The notes: a model not told the origin generated them from the sequence alone. A stretch of DNA of 64,000 bases from Strigamia acuminata (GCA_949358305.1 OX442316.1:15500001-15564000), one strand, 5' to 3'; counted from the first letter of the stretch, positions 54,018-63,510 are shown. A program made the numbers and translations.

Positions 54018-57000
54018 ATGAAATTGCAGTCCATCGATTCGTATCAACGAAACAAATCCTTCGTTGTTGTCTTCTTAGGATTGATTTTTGGATTCGGCTG
54101 TGTGTATTTAAGTAATTACGAATCGGCGGATGAGCCAGGATTTGAAGAATTGAAGCAGTCCGTGAAACGGAAATATGGTGAGAGGATGTCTGGAGGAAAA
54201 AAAAAACAAAGGGAAATATTAACGGAAAATTTCAACGGGAAAAATATATATATATAAAAATAAAATAGGAAAAAAGTAAAAATTGTTTTTACTAGAGTAT
54301 TATTGTGTTTTTGGATTATTTGGTGCTTTTTTCATTGGAGTTTGATTTAAAAATGTTTATTTTGTCAATTTTTGACCAGAAATACATTTGTTTTTAAGTG
54401 ATGATGGCATTTTTGAGAGAAATAAATGCATTTTTAGATGAAAAAATGCATTTCAAATTTAAAAATGTTTTTTCCGATTTTTATTTAATTTTTTCAAAAA
54501 ATATTTTTGACAAAAAAAAAGACCAGTAAAACCTCCAAAATGAAAATCTGTTTATTATTTGAAAAATAAAAAAATTAAACCAAAAATATTTGTATTTAAA
54601 CAAAAAAAAACTAAAAATATTTTAAAAAATATCAAAACGAAAAAAGACAATCCGTCACGATATTCTTACTTTGAATAAACTAATATTCGAAACTATTTTT
54701 GCAGATCCATCTCCCAACCACGACGTGTCAATACTATGCTGGGTAGTGACGTCACCCCAAACGCACCAAAGCCGAGCCATCCACGTGAAAAACACATGGG
54801 GACGTGACTGCAACCACCTAATATTCATGAGCTCCGCCGAAGACACCACCTTAGGAGCCGTGGCACTCCCAGTCAACGAAGGCCGCGAAAACCTCTGGGC
54901 CAAAACCAAAGCCTCCCTCAATTACCTCTACAAACACCACCGCTTGACCGCCGATTGGTTCTTTAAAGCCGACGACGACACCTACAGCATAATGGACAAT
55001 ATGCGCCTCTTGCTGCGCAACCTGAGCGCCGACAACCCCTGGTACTTGGGCAATCGGTTTCATTCCAAAGAGCTTGGCGTCTACGCCGGCGGTGGGTCCG
55101 GCTACATTCTAAGCAGGAAGAGCTTGCAGATGGTCGTCGAGAAGGGGTTAAACGACGCGGAAAAATGTCGTCAGGATCATGATGGATACGAGGACGTCGA
55201 GATGGGCAAGTGCTTTGCAAATATTGGAATATCAATGACAGATACGAGAGATGCTCGAGGACGGATGAGGTTTCTTCCGTATATGCCTAATGTGCACGTG
55301 GATCAAGAGGAAATGGCGAAGGAGGATAAGAAATGGTTTTATGAGTTCACCAGTGACGACCCAGGGCCACGTGTAAGGACGCGGCAATTTATTGCTTTTT
55401 ATTGAATTTCTGACGCGGGTTTATGGACCGAATTTAAAAAATTAAATTTTTATTTTGTTTAAAAATTTTTTTTTTTAATTTGGTGGAAGTTTTATATTGT
55501 TGGCTTGGGAAGGGAAGAAAGTGAAACAAATAGAAGTAGAGTAGTTGTCAGTGGCATTTAATCGAGTTGGAAGTGGCCTATAAGAAAAGGGAAGAGAAGT
55601 CTCTCGAGTCTGTCAAATGGAGATATTATGACCATCGGTGGGGTACTTGAAGGCCGACCTTTGGGGTATGGAATTGCGTTTTTATTATTCTCTTTTGGTG
55701 GAAGAAATCAAATACAGATTTTGTCGTTATTAAAGTTGCGGGGAAAACGATGGCGAGTTTTTGAATTTAATTTTTATTAGAAATTATTCATTTAATTCGG
55801 CGTTTAATTATTTTTGTAAAAATATGGTTTATTTATCTCACTACTTTATGGGTTTATTTGTAAGTGTAACGGAGGTTGAATTACACTTCTACAGTGCAAA
55901 TAAACTTGTCTGCCACGTAGAAATACAGCGTTGTTTGATGGGACTGATAAATTTATCGCTGGCATCTGTAAATTAACAAATTGGTGCAAATTATGTGCAA
56001 TGTGTTAGCATTTCAGCGAGCAAAATGAATTTTGTGTGAATTTACGAGAATAAATTATAAAAATGCAGGATTTACACAAATTTGTTTTCTAAAGCTGTCA
56101 CGAAATTTATTACTAAATATAAAATTCTTGCTTGCAAAGCCGAATTTTTCTGGAATGGTTTTATTTCGCGAAAAAAAAAATGGAAGGTAAAAAAATAGAA
56201 GCAATAAATTGACGCCATCAAAAAGAGAAATAAATTGTTTTTCTGCGATACCTGTTAACACTTAAATTTAATGAGCTTTTTTTCCTCCTTTCCCCAAGTG
56301 CGTATCAAATCCCAAATGAAAATAAAAAGGGAGTTCTTTCGGTCAATAAAAAATGACACCATAGAAAGGAGCAGAAAGATTAACGCGAAATAAATTACGG
56401 GAAAAGTATAAAAACAAAAAAATAAATACCGTATTTTATCGATTAAGAGCCATTTTTGTCAGCAATTAAAGTTTCGGTTTTTCGTTTGTTACATTTGTTT
56501 AATGTAACATGTCTGAACGCCACGAACGAAGCGTACATTCATCGTTCGTGAGGTTAAATACGGAAACAATACCGTACTTTTGCAAAAATACGGTATTCTT
56601 GGTGTCTCAGCCGCGGCTACTATTCGAGGGCGACACTTAATCGGTAAAATACGGCAATAGTTATTTGTTTTACGAGATAAGTTTAGTGAATTGAATAGGA
56701 GTTGACCAGGGAGACTATAAGCAAGAAATTAACCACCAAATGGGTCTCTGTAAAGCACAGATGTTTGTGTGTGTCCAATTTGAAGAGAACATTACGCCCA
56801 CAGTGACTTCCACTTTTCGCTTCACTAATTAACGCTTTTGACGCTGCAAAAAGAAGTCGAGTTAATTGAAAATATCTTCTTTTTTTCTTTTTTTTTATAG
56901 GGAATGGACAGTTGCAGCCCGGATGCTGTCACTTTTCACTACGTGTCCCCGGAGGAAATGTACGAATTGGATTTTCTTGTGCATCGAGTTCGACGGTTCG

Positions 57001-57032
57001 GAAAAGACAGTTATTTAATACGCTCAAAATAA
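54018..57032 (+). CDS. C1GALT1: Core 1 beta-1,3-galactosyltransferase (T-synthase family), 3 exons
   Basis: Exons 54018-54177, 54705-55372 and 56901-57032 join in frame (donors G|GTGAGA and CGT|GTAAGG; acceptors TTTTTGCAG and TTTTTTTATAG) into 319 residues ending at TAA 57030-57032. The family adds galactose from UDP-Gal to GalNAc-Ser/Thr in the Golgi lumen, making core 1 O-glycans. A short cytosolic end, a hydrophobic anchor (about 14-31, SFVVVFLGLIFGFGCVYL) and a stem fit a type II Golgi protein. Then ILCWVVTSP, HVKNTWGRDCNHLIFMSS, the UDP-sugar/metal DXD site in FFKADDDTY (143-145), YAGGGSGYILSR and C-terminal TFHYVSPEEMYELDFLVHR. Where relatives have CCSD, this protein has SCSPD. The ATG chosen is not the first: an out-of-frame ATG lies 22 bases upstream. 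Arthropods carry several paralogues, so exact orthology is uncertain. Confidence 0.85.
54705..55372 (+). CDS. C1GALT1: C1GALT1-like exon 2 (catalytic core)
   Basis: This exon encodes residues 54-276. The frame runs past the donor to a stop at 55403-55405, which would lack the conserved C-terminus. Splicing at CGT|GTAAGG to 56901 restores the family's last 43 residues, so the unspliced reading is unlikely. Confidence 0.85.
56901..57032 (+). CDS. C1GALT1: C1GALT1-like exon 3 (C-terminus)
   Basis: 132 bases after a strong polypyrimidine/ATAG acceptor. The peptide GMDSCSPDAVTFHYVSPEE aligns with the family's CCSD...SFHYV end. Too short to stand out as an ORF; found by continuing the family alignment. 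Confidence 0.82.
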   Translation, partial: GMDSCSPDAVTFHYVSPEEMYELDFLVHRVRRFGKDSYLIRSK

Positions 57033-57289
57033 TTTCATGAAGATGTTCGTGCAAAGATACTGTAATAATTTATTACAAAAATGATGAATTTTTTTGTTTT
57101 ATAAAAAATTAATCATCACGTGTGTTCGATTCTAATTTCACCTAATTTTTTTTAAATACAAAAAAAAAGCCGAAAATTTTACAAATCTTGCAGTGATTTT
57201 CCTCGCAATCGGTAAACATCCACTTGAAACTCTGCAAATCTTACACCAAGCAATGTTTGTTGATGTTGGTAGTCACGCCGATATTGAAT

Positions 57290-57480
57290 CTGGTCATCTG
57301 GCACTGTTGCAGACATATAAGCAAAAAACTGACTTTTTGAACAGAAAAAGTGTTATATCTCTGCAACGGTGCCAGATATGCAAATTCCGCCAACGGGAAT
57401 CGACTTTTTAGCTCATTTTATTGCTGTATCCAGCACGTTTTTGGCACGTTTTAAAATTTGGAAAAAAAGCAAAGTTTGGA
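57290..57480 (+). repeat. Diverged copy of a hairpin repeat (also at 62187-62390)
   Basis: GGCACTGTTGCAGACATATAAG, then GAACAG, then an imperfect inverted copy, and a shared tail (CAACGGGAATCGACTTTTTAG, ATTTGGAAAAAAAGCAAAG). Same orientation as the 62-kb copy. It ends just before the MEK exon. Confidence 0.75.
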
Positions 57481-57510
57481 GAAATGGCCAAAAATTATAA
57501 TTATTTTTAG

Positions 57511-58011
57511 AGAAAGCACGCTGCACGTTGGCACTCGCTCGTACATGTCGCCCGAACGACTGTTAGGCACACACTACTTGGTTCAATCGGACATTTGGAG
57601 CATGGGCCTGTCGGTGGTGGAGTTGGCCATCGGTCTGTACCCGGTCCCGCCGCCGGACCCTTTTGCGTTGGCCGCCATCTTCGGCTGCCAGAATACCGAC
57701 AACATCGACGTGTCGCCTCGAAACCGTTCGCCGCGTTCGGCGATAGTCGGTTCCGGCGTTGTCGATGCACCTCGGCCAATGGCCATATTCGAATTGCTGG
57801 ATTACATACTGTAGTTAACGGAGTACGGTAACATTATTTAATATGTTGAATAATTTCACGTTTAATAATCAACATTGAATTTTAGCCGCCACCGACATTA
57901 CCTCCTGGATTGTTTACGATGGAATTTAAAGATTTCGTCGATCTAAAGAAAAATCTCACCGAAAGAGCCGATGGAATAATTTGCGCGTACGAAGAATCAT
58001 GCATTTCTTAA
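57511..58011 (+). pseudogene. MAP kinase kinase (MEK1/2 type) C-lobe fragment
   Basis: Exon A starts after ATTATTTTTAG at 57511 and reads [41 protein letters not shown], a variable proline/serine insert, then [11 protein letters not shown]: the activation-loop end and C-lobe of a MEK kinase, including the MEK-specific insert region. A stop (TAG, 57812-57814) follows at once. Exon B (57886-58011, acceptor TTGAATTTTAG) continues the same protein (PPPTLPPGLFTMEFKDFV, ERAD) but cannot be joined in frame to exon A with the donors visible; it then leaves the family (GIICAYEESCIS, stop). No upstream kinase exons (glycine loop, HRD, DFG) were found in the window. I read it as a truncated, frameshifted copy; an assembly error or a broken gene are alternatives. 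Confidence 0.75.
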
Positions 58012-58554
58012 TTTAGGACATTTCTTCTCTTTTGTAATTTCTACTGTCGACTCGTCGGTTTTTCTATGATCCAGTGAAATTTGATTTATTTTTTCCAATT
58101 TGTTTTTCAATGCGTACTTTCTGTCGGTAGAATTTTATTACATTTTATATTCTTCGAAAACAAGATTGATTGCGTTGTTACATGTTTTATTTTCTTCTTT
58201 AACGAACGATTTTCTTTATTTTAATGTTTACTTTATATCTGTTATTCCTTATGTTATTTCTTACACCTTATTCCATTTCTCAATCCTTACTTCTTATCCC
58301 TTTTCCCTCATCCGTCATCTCTCACTTCTTATCTCTCATTCCTCACTTATCTTTCATCTCTCTTCTTATTCCTCATCCGTCACTTCTTATCTCTCTTCCC
58401 TCTCTTCGTATCCTTCATCTCTCACTTCTTATCCCTCATCTCTTGCTTATCTCTCTTCCCTTCTTATCCCTCATCTCTCTCTTATCCTTCATCTCTCACT
58501 TATTTCACATCCCTCACTTCTTACTTATCTCTCATCTGTCACTTCTTATCCTTC

Positions 58555-58800
58555 ATCTCACTTCTTATTCCGTATCTCTCACTTCTTATTCCGTATCTCT
58601 CACTTCTTATTCCGTATCTCTCACTTCTTATTCCGTATCTCTCACTTCTTATTCCGTATCTCTCACTTCTTATTCCGTATCTCTCACTTCTTATTCCGTA
58701 TCTCTCACTTCTTATTCCGTATCTCTCACTTCTTATTCCGTATCTCTCACTTCTTATTCCGTATCTCTCACTTCTTATTCCGTATCTCTCACTTCTTATC
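58555..58800 (+). repeat. 21-bp minisatellite in the left arm
   Basis: Nearly identical copies of CTTCTTATTCCGTATCTCTCA, about eleven in a row. The array is present only in the left arm, so it expanded after the inverted duplication. Confidence 0.93.
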
Positions 58801-59154
58801 TCTCATCTCACACTTATCCCTCATCTTTTAGTTCTTATCTTATTCTTAATCTCACATATCTCTCACTTCTCATACGTCGCCCGTTACTCTCATTCCTCAC
58901 ATATGTCTCGTCTTTGAATTCTTATTCCTCATCTCTACTTATCTCCTTCCTCACTTCTTATCTATTATCTCACACTTCTCAACCTTCACTGAATTCCTTA
59001 TCATCTTCCCTCTCTCCTCCTTGCACCTCTTCCCCTTCCCTCTTGTCTCTTTCCTTTCAGATCGGTCAACTTCAATTTAAAAATAAAAATTAATTAAAAG
59101 GCTGAACATGATGGAAATGTATTTGTTGAATACACAAACACAGACTAAAAATAT

Positions 59155-59330
59155 TGCCACCAGATGGCGCAACAAATTGTTTTTAGCACCATCTGGTGGC
59201 AGTGTCACGAACTAAAATATTGCCACCAGATGGCGCAACGAAATATCCAAAAGATTAATTCAAACTTATTTTTAGCAGCGCCATCTAGTTGCGATATTTT
59301 AGTTCGTGACACCGCCACCAGATGGCGTAA
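59155..59330. promoter_or_regulatory. Cluster of five CTCF-like motifs
   Basis: CCACCAGATGGCGC at 59157-59170 and 59223-59236 and CCACCAGATGGCGT at 59315-59328 lie on the plus strand. Related sites lie on the minus strand at 59186-59199 (CCACCAGATGGTGC) and 59278-59291 (CAACTAGATGGCGC). The CTCF core known from animals is CCASYAGRKGGCRS, which the first two match fully. Function is inferred only from the motif. Confidence 0.45.
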
Positions 59331-59351
59331 CGAACTGCTTTTAGCACCATC

Positions 59352-59674
59352 CTTACCTAAACTAACCTAACCTAACCTAACCTAACCTGACCTGACCTAA
59401 ACCTAACCTAACCTAACCTAACCTAACCTAACCTGACCTAAACCTAACCTAACCTAAACCTAACCTAAACCTAACCTAACCTAAACCTAACCTAACCTAA
59501 ACCTAACCTAACCTAAACCTAACCTAAACCTAACCTAACCTAACCTAAACCTAACCTAAACCTAACCTAACCTAAACCTAACCTAAACCTAACCTAACCT
59601 AAACCTAACCTAAACCTAACCTAACCTAAACCTAACCTAACCTAAACCTAACCTAAACCTAACCTAAACCTAAG
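59352..59674. repeat. Interstitial telomere-type repeats (TTAGG/TTTAGG)
   Basis: An uninterrupted mix of CCTAA and CCTAAA units with a few CCTGA variants, all in one orientation. TTAGG is the ancestral arthropod telomere unit. It lies in the loop of the large inverted repeat, with unique sequence on both sides, so it is interstitial here. Confidence 0.92.
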
Positions 59675-61205
59675 TTCGTAAACAGATATCACCAACAAAT
59701 AAATTTCCATCATGTTCAGCCTTTTAATTAATTTTTATTTTTAAATTTATTTTTAAATCGTCCGATCTGGAAGGAAAGAGGTGAGAAGAGGGAAGGAGAA
59801 GAGGAGGAGAGAGAGGGGAGATGAGCTAAGAAATTTAGTGAAAGTTAAGAAGTGTGAGATAATAGATAAGAAGTGAGGAAGGAGATAATAGATAAGAAGT
59901 GAAGAAGGAGATAAGTAGAGCTGAGGAATAAGAATTCAAAGATAAGTAGTAAGGAATGAGGAATAAAAATTAAGAACTGTGGAAAAAGAAGTGAGGGATG
60001 AGGGTTGAGAAATGAGAAATGGAATAAGGTGTAAGAAATAATAACAAAATAAACAATAAGAGGTAAGAAATAATAACAAAATAAACAATAAGAGGTAAGA
60101 AGTAAGAAATAAGAGATACAAAGTGAGGGATGAGAAATAAGAATTGAAAGATGAGGGGTAACAAGCAGAGATGAGGGATGAGGAATAAGTAGTAAAAGAT
60201 GAAGGATACGAAGAGAGATAAGGGAGGGATGAGAAATAAGTGAGAGATGAGAATTGAGAAATGAGGGTTTAGAAATGGAATAAGGTGTAAGAAATAAAAT
60301 AATGAATAAAAGGTATAAAGTAAACAATAATGAATAAGAGGTATAAAGTAAGAAGTGAGATGGATATGAAGAGAGGAGGATATGAAGAGAGGAATGGGAA
60401 ATAAGAATTAAAGAATGAGAGATGAGAAATGGAATAACATAATGAATAAGAGATATAAAGTAAACAATGAGGAAAAAGAGATGAGAAGAGAGGAATGAGG
60501 AATATGAACTGAAAGACAAGGGATAAAAAGTGAAGGATGAAGGATATGAAAAGAAAGATGAGATGAGGAATAAGAAGAGAGAGATGAGGGATGACAGATA
60601 AGAAGTGAAATGAAGAATAAGAAGAGATAAGAACTAAAAGATAAGGGATAAGTGTGAGATGAAAGATAAGAAGTGAGATGAAGGATGAGAAGTGACATGA
60701 GAGATAAGTAAGAAGTGAGGGATGAGAAATAAGTGAGAGATGAAAGATAAGAGAGAGATGAGGGATAAGAAGGGAAGAGAGATAAGCAAGAGATGAGGGA
60801 TAGGAAGTGAGAGATTAAGGATACGAAGAGAGGGAAGAGAGATAAGAAGTGACGGATGAAGAATAAGATGAGAGATGAAAGATAAGTGAGGAATGAGAGA
60901 TAAGAAGTGAGGATTGAGAAATGGAATAAGGTGTAAGAAATAACATAAGAAATAACAGATATAAAGTAAACATTAAAATAAAGAAAATCGTTCGTTAAAG
61001 AAGAAAATAAAACATGTAACCACGCAATCAATCTTGTTTTCGAAGAATATAAAATGTAATAAAATTCTACCGATAGAAAGTACGCTTTGGAAATAAAATT
61101 GGAAAAAATAAATCAAAAATATTCGTGCAAAAATGTATTTTAAGTAAGTAGTAAAAAACTCGAATATCCGATTCTTTTTTTTTATTTTTTTTAATCTTCG
61201 ATAAG

Positions 61206-61307
61206 CTAATTAATCCATTGATGCGACGATCGAGTCGGAGTGGTCACTTCCAGGTCCATCGTTCGGCACACCCATCTGGCAAAATCCATTCTCTCCATCT
61301 CTGCATT
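61206..61307 (-). pseudogene. MEK-type C-terminal tail exon
   Basis: The minus-strand frame reads NAEMERMDFARWVCRTMD, then LEVTTPTRSSHQWIN and TAG (61206-61208). DFAxWVCxTM followed by TPTR is the conserved end of MEK kinases, directly following the SFIK helix; SFIK is present in the same frame just upstream (61308-61319), before the putative AG. It is the part missing from the plus-strand MEK fragment at 57511-58011 but on the opposite strand. Whether it is spliced to the two upstream exon candidates is unknown. Confidence 0.6.
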
Positions 61308-61374
61308 CTTTATGAACGACGGAATGTTTAAATTTATTCAGTTATACATTCTTAAATTTGGAAATTTTACTCAC

Positions 61375-61476
61375 CCAAATACATCGTTTTGGTTTGTGCA
61401 TCAACGACGATGAAATCAAATTAACGCTGGATTCCTTAATGGCTGTGCGGATGAAACAACGTGCAGCGTGCTTTCT
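61375..61476 (-). CDS. Exon candidate, unknown product
   Basis: 102 bases, phase 0 on both sides, between ATTATTTTTAG and GTGAGT. The peptide contains CFIRTAIKESSVNLISSSL and is not recognised. The first 20 bases and the intron end are shared with the start of the plus-strand MEK exon A, so the acceptor may be borrowed by rearrangement. Confidence 0.3.
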
Positions 61477-61550
61477 CTAAAAATAATTGTAATGGCGGAA
61501 TGTTTTAATTTATTCAGTTGTACATTCTTAAATTTGGAAATTGTACTTAC

Positions 61551-61694
61551 GTACCCAAATACATTGTGAAGATCAGCAAACTCTAGTTTCGATCGTGGAT
61601 GGCCGTAGCTGCCGACCATGACGCCGCACCAGTCTTCTTCCCACAATCCAATCTGATCTTTGCTTTCGCTCGTGTTCCATCTGGTGGAAGAAAC
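61551..61694 (-). CDS. Exon candidate, unknown product
   Basis: 144 bases, phase 0, between AAGTTTCAG and the strong donor TAC|GTAAGT. The peptide contains LWEEDWCGVMVGSYGHPRSK and is not recognised. It would splice in frame to 61375-61476 and then to 61206-61307, giving a 115-residue C-terminus. Confidence 0.35.
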
Positions 61695-62186
61695 CTGAAA
61701 CTTGATAATAAATAAAGCGTCATCAGTTCTTGTTCAGTTGAAAATCAAAATGTAAAAAATCGAATAATTCCATTTCCTACAATTCGCTGAAAAACAAACA
61801 ATGAATTTTGCTAATGACTGAATGTTTAATTAAATTAGTTGTTACAAATTTGAGGAGACACAGTTGATGATTACGAAATAAAAATTTAATGAGGCCTACA
61901 CCTTGATATGTATATATACACACACACTACACGCTTAAGAAAACACCTATTTACACAATTCATTACATAACAATGACACGATTGACACGTTAATTGCAAA
62001 ACCGGGCTGAAGTTGGCACAACATTACTTTCGCGACAGTCTACGGACAGACGGATACCCCCAAAACACAAAAACACCCAAATCTCAAAATCTATACCTTG
62101 GAATTGTCTGAAAATTGGCCAGTGTGTAGTCAAGAGGGTCCCTTTGCTTCGTTTAAAAGCACAGACACCTAACTCTTGCAGGCTGG

Positions 62187-62261
62187 GTGTGGCACTGTTG
62201 CAGAGATATAAGCAAAAAACTGACTTTTTGAACAGTTTTTTGCTTATATCTCTGCAACGGT
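62187..62261. repeat. Near-perfect hairpin, ~32-bp stem
   Basis: GTTGCAGAGATATAAGCAAA, with ACTG following it, is exactly repeated in inverse across a 10-base loop (ACTTTTTGAA), with GGCAC/GTGCC outside. The tail to 62390 is shared with 57290-57480. Confidence 0.88.
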
Positions 62262-62426
62262 GCCAGATATGCAAATTCCGCCAACGGGAATCGACTTTTT
62301 AGCTCATTTTACAGCTCGTTTTACAGCTCGTTTTTGGCACTTTAAAATTTGGAAAAAAAGCAAAGGCTAATGTATGGAGAAATGGCCAAAATCGGTCCAA
62401 AATTGAAAAAGTGCTAGAAATCAGCT

Positions 62427-62640
62427 AAATCGATCGGAAATGAGCTAAAAAAGCGATTAAACATCACATGCATATGCCTATTTGTTACGGTTGCAGAGTT
62501 ATGATAAAAAAACGGAATTTTTCAAGAGAAAAAGTTGTCGGAAAACTTGGTTTATTGCAGATATCTCAACAACTGTAAGAGTTAGGCATATGCATGTGAT
62601 ATTTAATCAATTTTTTAGCTCATTTCCGATCGATTGAGCT
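62427..62640. mobile_element. Foldback element
   Basis: Arms GATCGGAAATGAGCTAAAAA and ATCACATGCATATGCCTA are repeated in inverse (about 62427-62500 and 62578-62640). No coding sequence. Probably related to the neighbouring hairpin family, since both carry the TTTTTAGCTCATTT block. Confidence 0.7.
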
Positions 62641-62763
62641 CATTTCTGGGACTTTTTCAATTTTTGCCAATTTTGAGAAAAACCCAAAGGCTAACCTATG
62701 GAGAAATGGCCAAATAGTATTTTCAAAATACTATTTTGCCCGACACTGGACACGATTGACACG

Positions 62764-62867
62764 TTAACTGCAAAGCGACGTTTTCTTCAATTTAAAAGAC
62801 CCGCGCCTAATTTCATTCAGCAATTTATCCACGAGACATATTTCGTCGGGCATGAACTGAGAGCTCT
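62764..62867 (-). CDS. Formin C-terminal exon (DAD/WH2-like), INF2/Form3 type
   Basis: The acceptor TTTATTTAG is followed by 104 bases in phase with the upstream exon (62935-63025), ending at TAA 62764-62766. The peptide DEICLVDKLLNEIRRGSF, then KLKKTS, resembles the WH2/DAD-like segment after the FH2 domain of inverted formins (pattern LLxxIRxGFxLRKT). In those proteins this segment binds actin and the autoinhibitory domain. The stop codon lies inside a 26-base repeat also present at 61975-62000, so the original end may have been further on. Confidence 0.6.
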
Positions 62868-62934
62868 CTAAATAAACGAACAACATTTATTTTAGTCTCC
62901 ATTCGTCTCCAATCGAAGTGTCACACGATAATAC

Positions 62935-63025
62935 CTCTCTGAACGGGTTTATGGTCCTTGGCAAAAGCGCATTGTTCTCGAAGCTTTGCCGCCCTTTCCT
63001 CCTGTTTTTTCCGCTGCTCGTTCTC
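62935..63025 (-). CDS. Formin post-FH2 coiled-coil exon
   Basis: GATTTTATAG precedes and GAG|GTATTA follows this 91-base exon, which reads ENEQRKKQEERAAKLREQ, then CAFAKDHKPVQR. Charged helical sequence of this type follows the FH2 core in formins. It joins in frame (phase 1) to 62764-62867. Confidence 0.55.
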
Positions 63026-63047
63026 CTATAAAATCATTCAAACGTAC

Positions 63048-63128
63048 TGAGGCAATCTTCGAGTTTAAATGTACTCTCGTCTTCGCAGAAATGGCGCGCC
63101 AGCTTCGTGCTGATTTTGTTAATGCTCT
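63048..63128 (-). pseudogene. Formin FH2 helix remnant
   Basis: The minus-strand frame reads INKISTKLARHFCEDEST, then FKLEDCLSTF and a stop. This fits the last FH2 helices (pattern FCEDxxTFKLEECF). The approximately 16 residues that should lead into ENEQRKK are absent, and the next exon is out of frame across the 22-base gap. That suggests a deletion in the gene or an extremely short intron. Confidence 0.5.
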
Positions 63129-63164
63129 TCATTTGGTTTTACAACCGCGTCACTTTTTCAGAAT

Positions 63165-63510
63165 TTCCCAAAATTCTCCCGAAATTCTCCCGAAATTCTC
63201 CCGAATTTCTCCCGAAATTCTCCCGAAATTCTCCCGAAATTCTCCCAAAATTCTCCCGAAATTCTCCCAAAATTCTCCCAAAATTTTCCCAGGGTCCCCT
63301 AAGGAGAATTTCCAAGGGTCTCCCAAGGATTCCCCAAGGCAATTTTTCCAAGGGTCCTCCAAGGGGATTTCTTTAAGGGTCCCCCAAGGGGATTTTCTAA
63401 AGGTGCCTCAAGGCAATTTTTTTAAGGGTCCCCCAAGGCAATTTTTCCAAGGGTCCCCCAAGGAGATTTACCAAGGGTCCCCCAAGGGGATTTTCTAAAG
63501 GTCCCCTGTT
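63165..63510. repeat. 11-bp and ~22-bp tandem repeats
   Basis: ATTCTCCCGAA units (63165-63290) pass into CCAAGGGTCCCCCAAGGCAA units (63290-63505). Open in several frames but not coding. Confidence 0.88.

Larger units (their letters stand above)
58079..61117. repeat. 3-kb inverted repeat around a telomere-repeat loop
   Basis: The left arm 58079-59128 is inverted in 59693-61117. The outer ends share TTTGATTTATTTTTTCCAAT and TTATATTCTTCGAAAACAAG; the inner ends share GGCTGAACATGATGGAAAT. The middle of each arm is a CT-rich (left) or GA-rich (right) field of CTCACTTCTTATC-type repeats that has expanded differently in the two arms, hence about 1050 versus 1425 bp. The 564-bp loop holds CTCF-like motifs and CCTAA repeats. 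Arms are non-coding; the long ORFs across them are repeat artefacts. Confidence 0.9.

Noticed and set aside
55373-55405. Reading the galactosyltransferase exon 2 through to the stop at 55405
   Set aside because: It would lose the family's conserved C-terminus, which is present after a good intron at 56901.
58100-61031. Long ORFs (243, 289, 224 and 207 codons) over 58-61 kb
   Set aside because: Low-complexity SHFLFRI/SLTSYSV-type peptides from the CT-rich repeat arms, mirrored on both strands.
62986-63498. 170-codon ORF with NSPEILPKFSR repeats
   Set aside because: Translation of 11-bp and 22-bp tandem repeats antisense to the formin exons.
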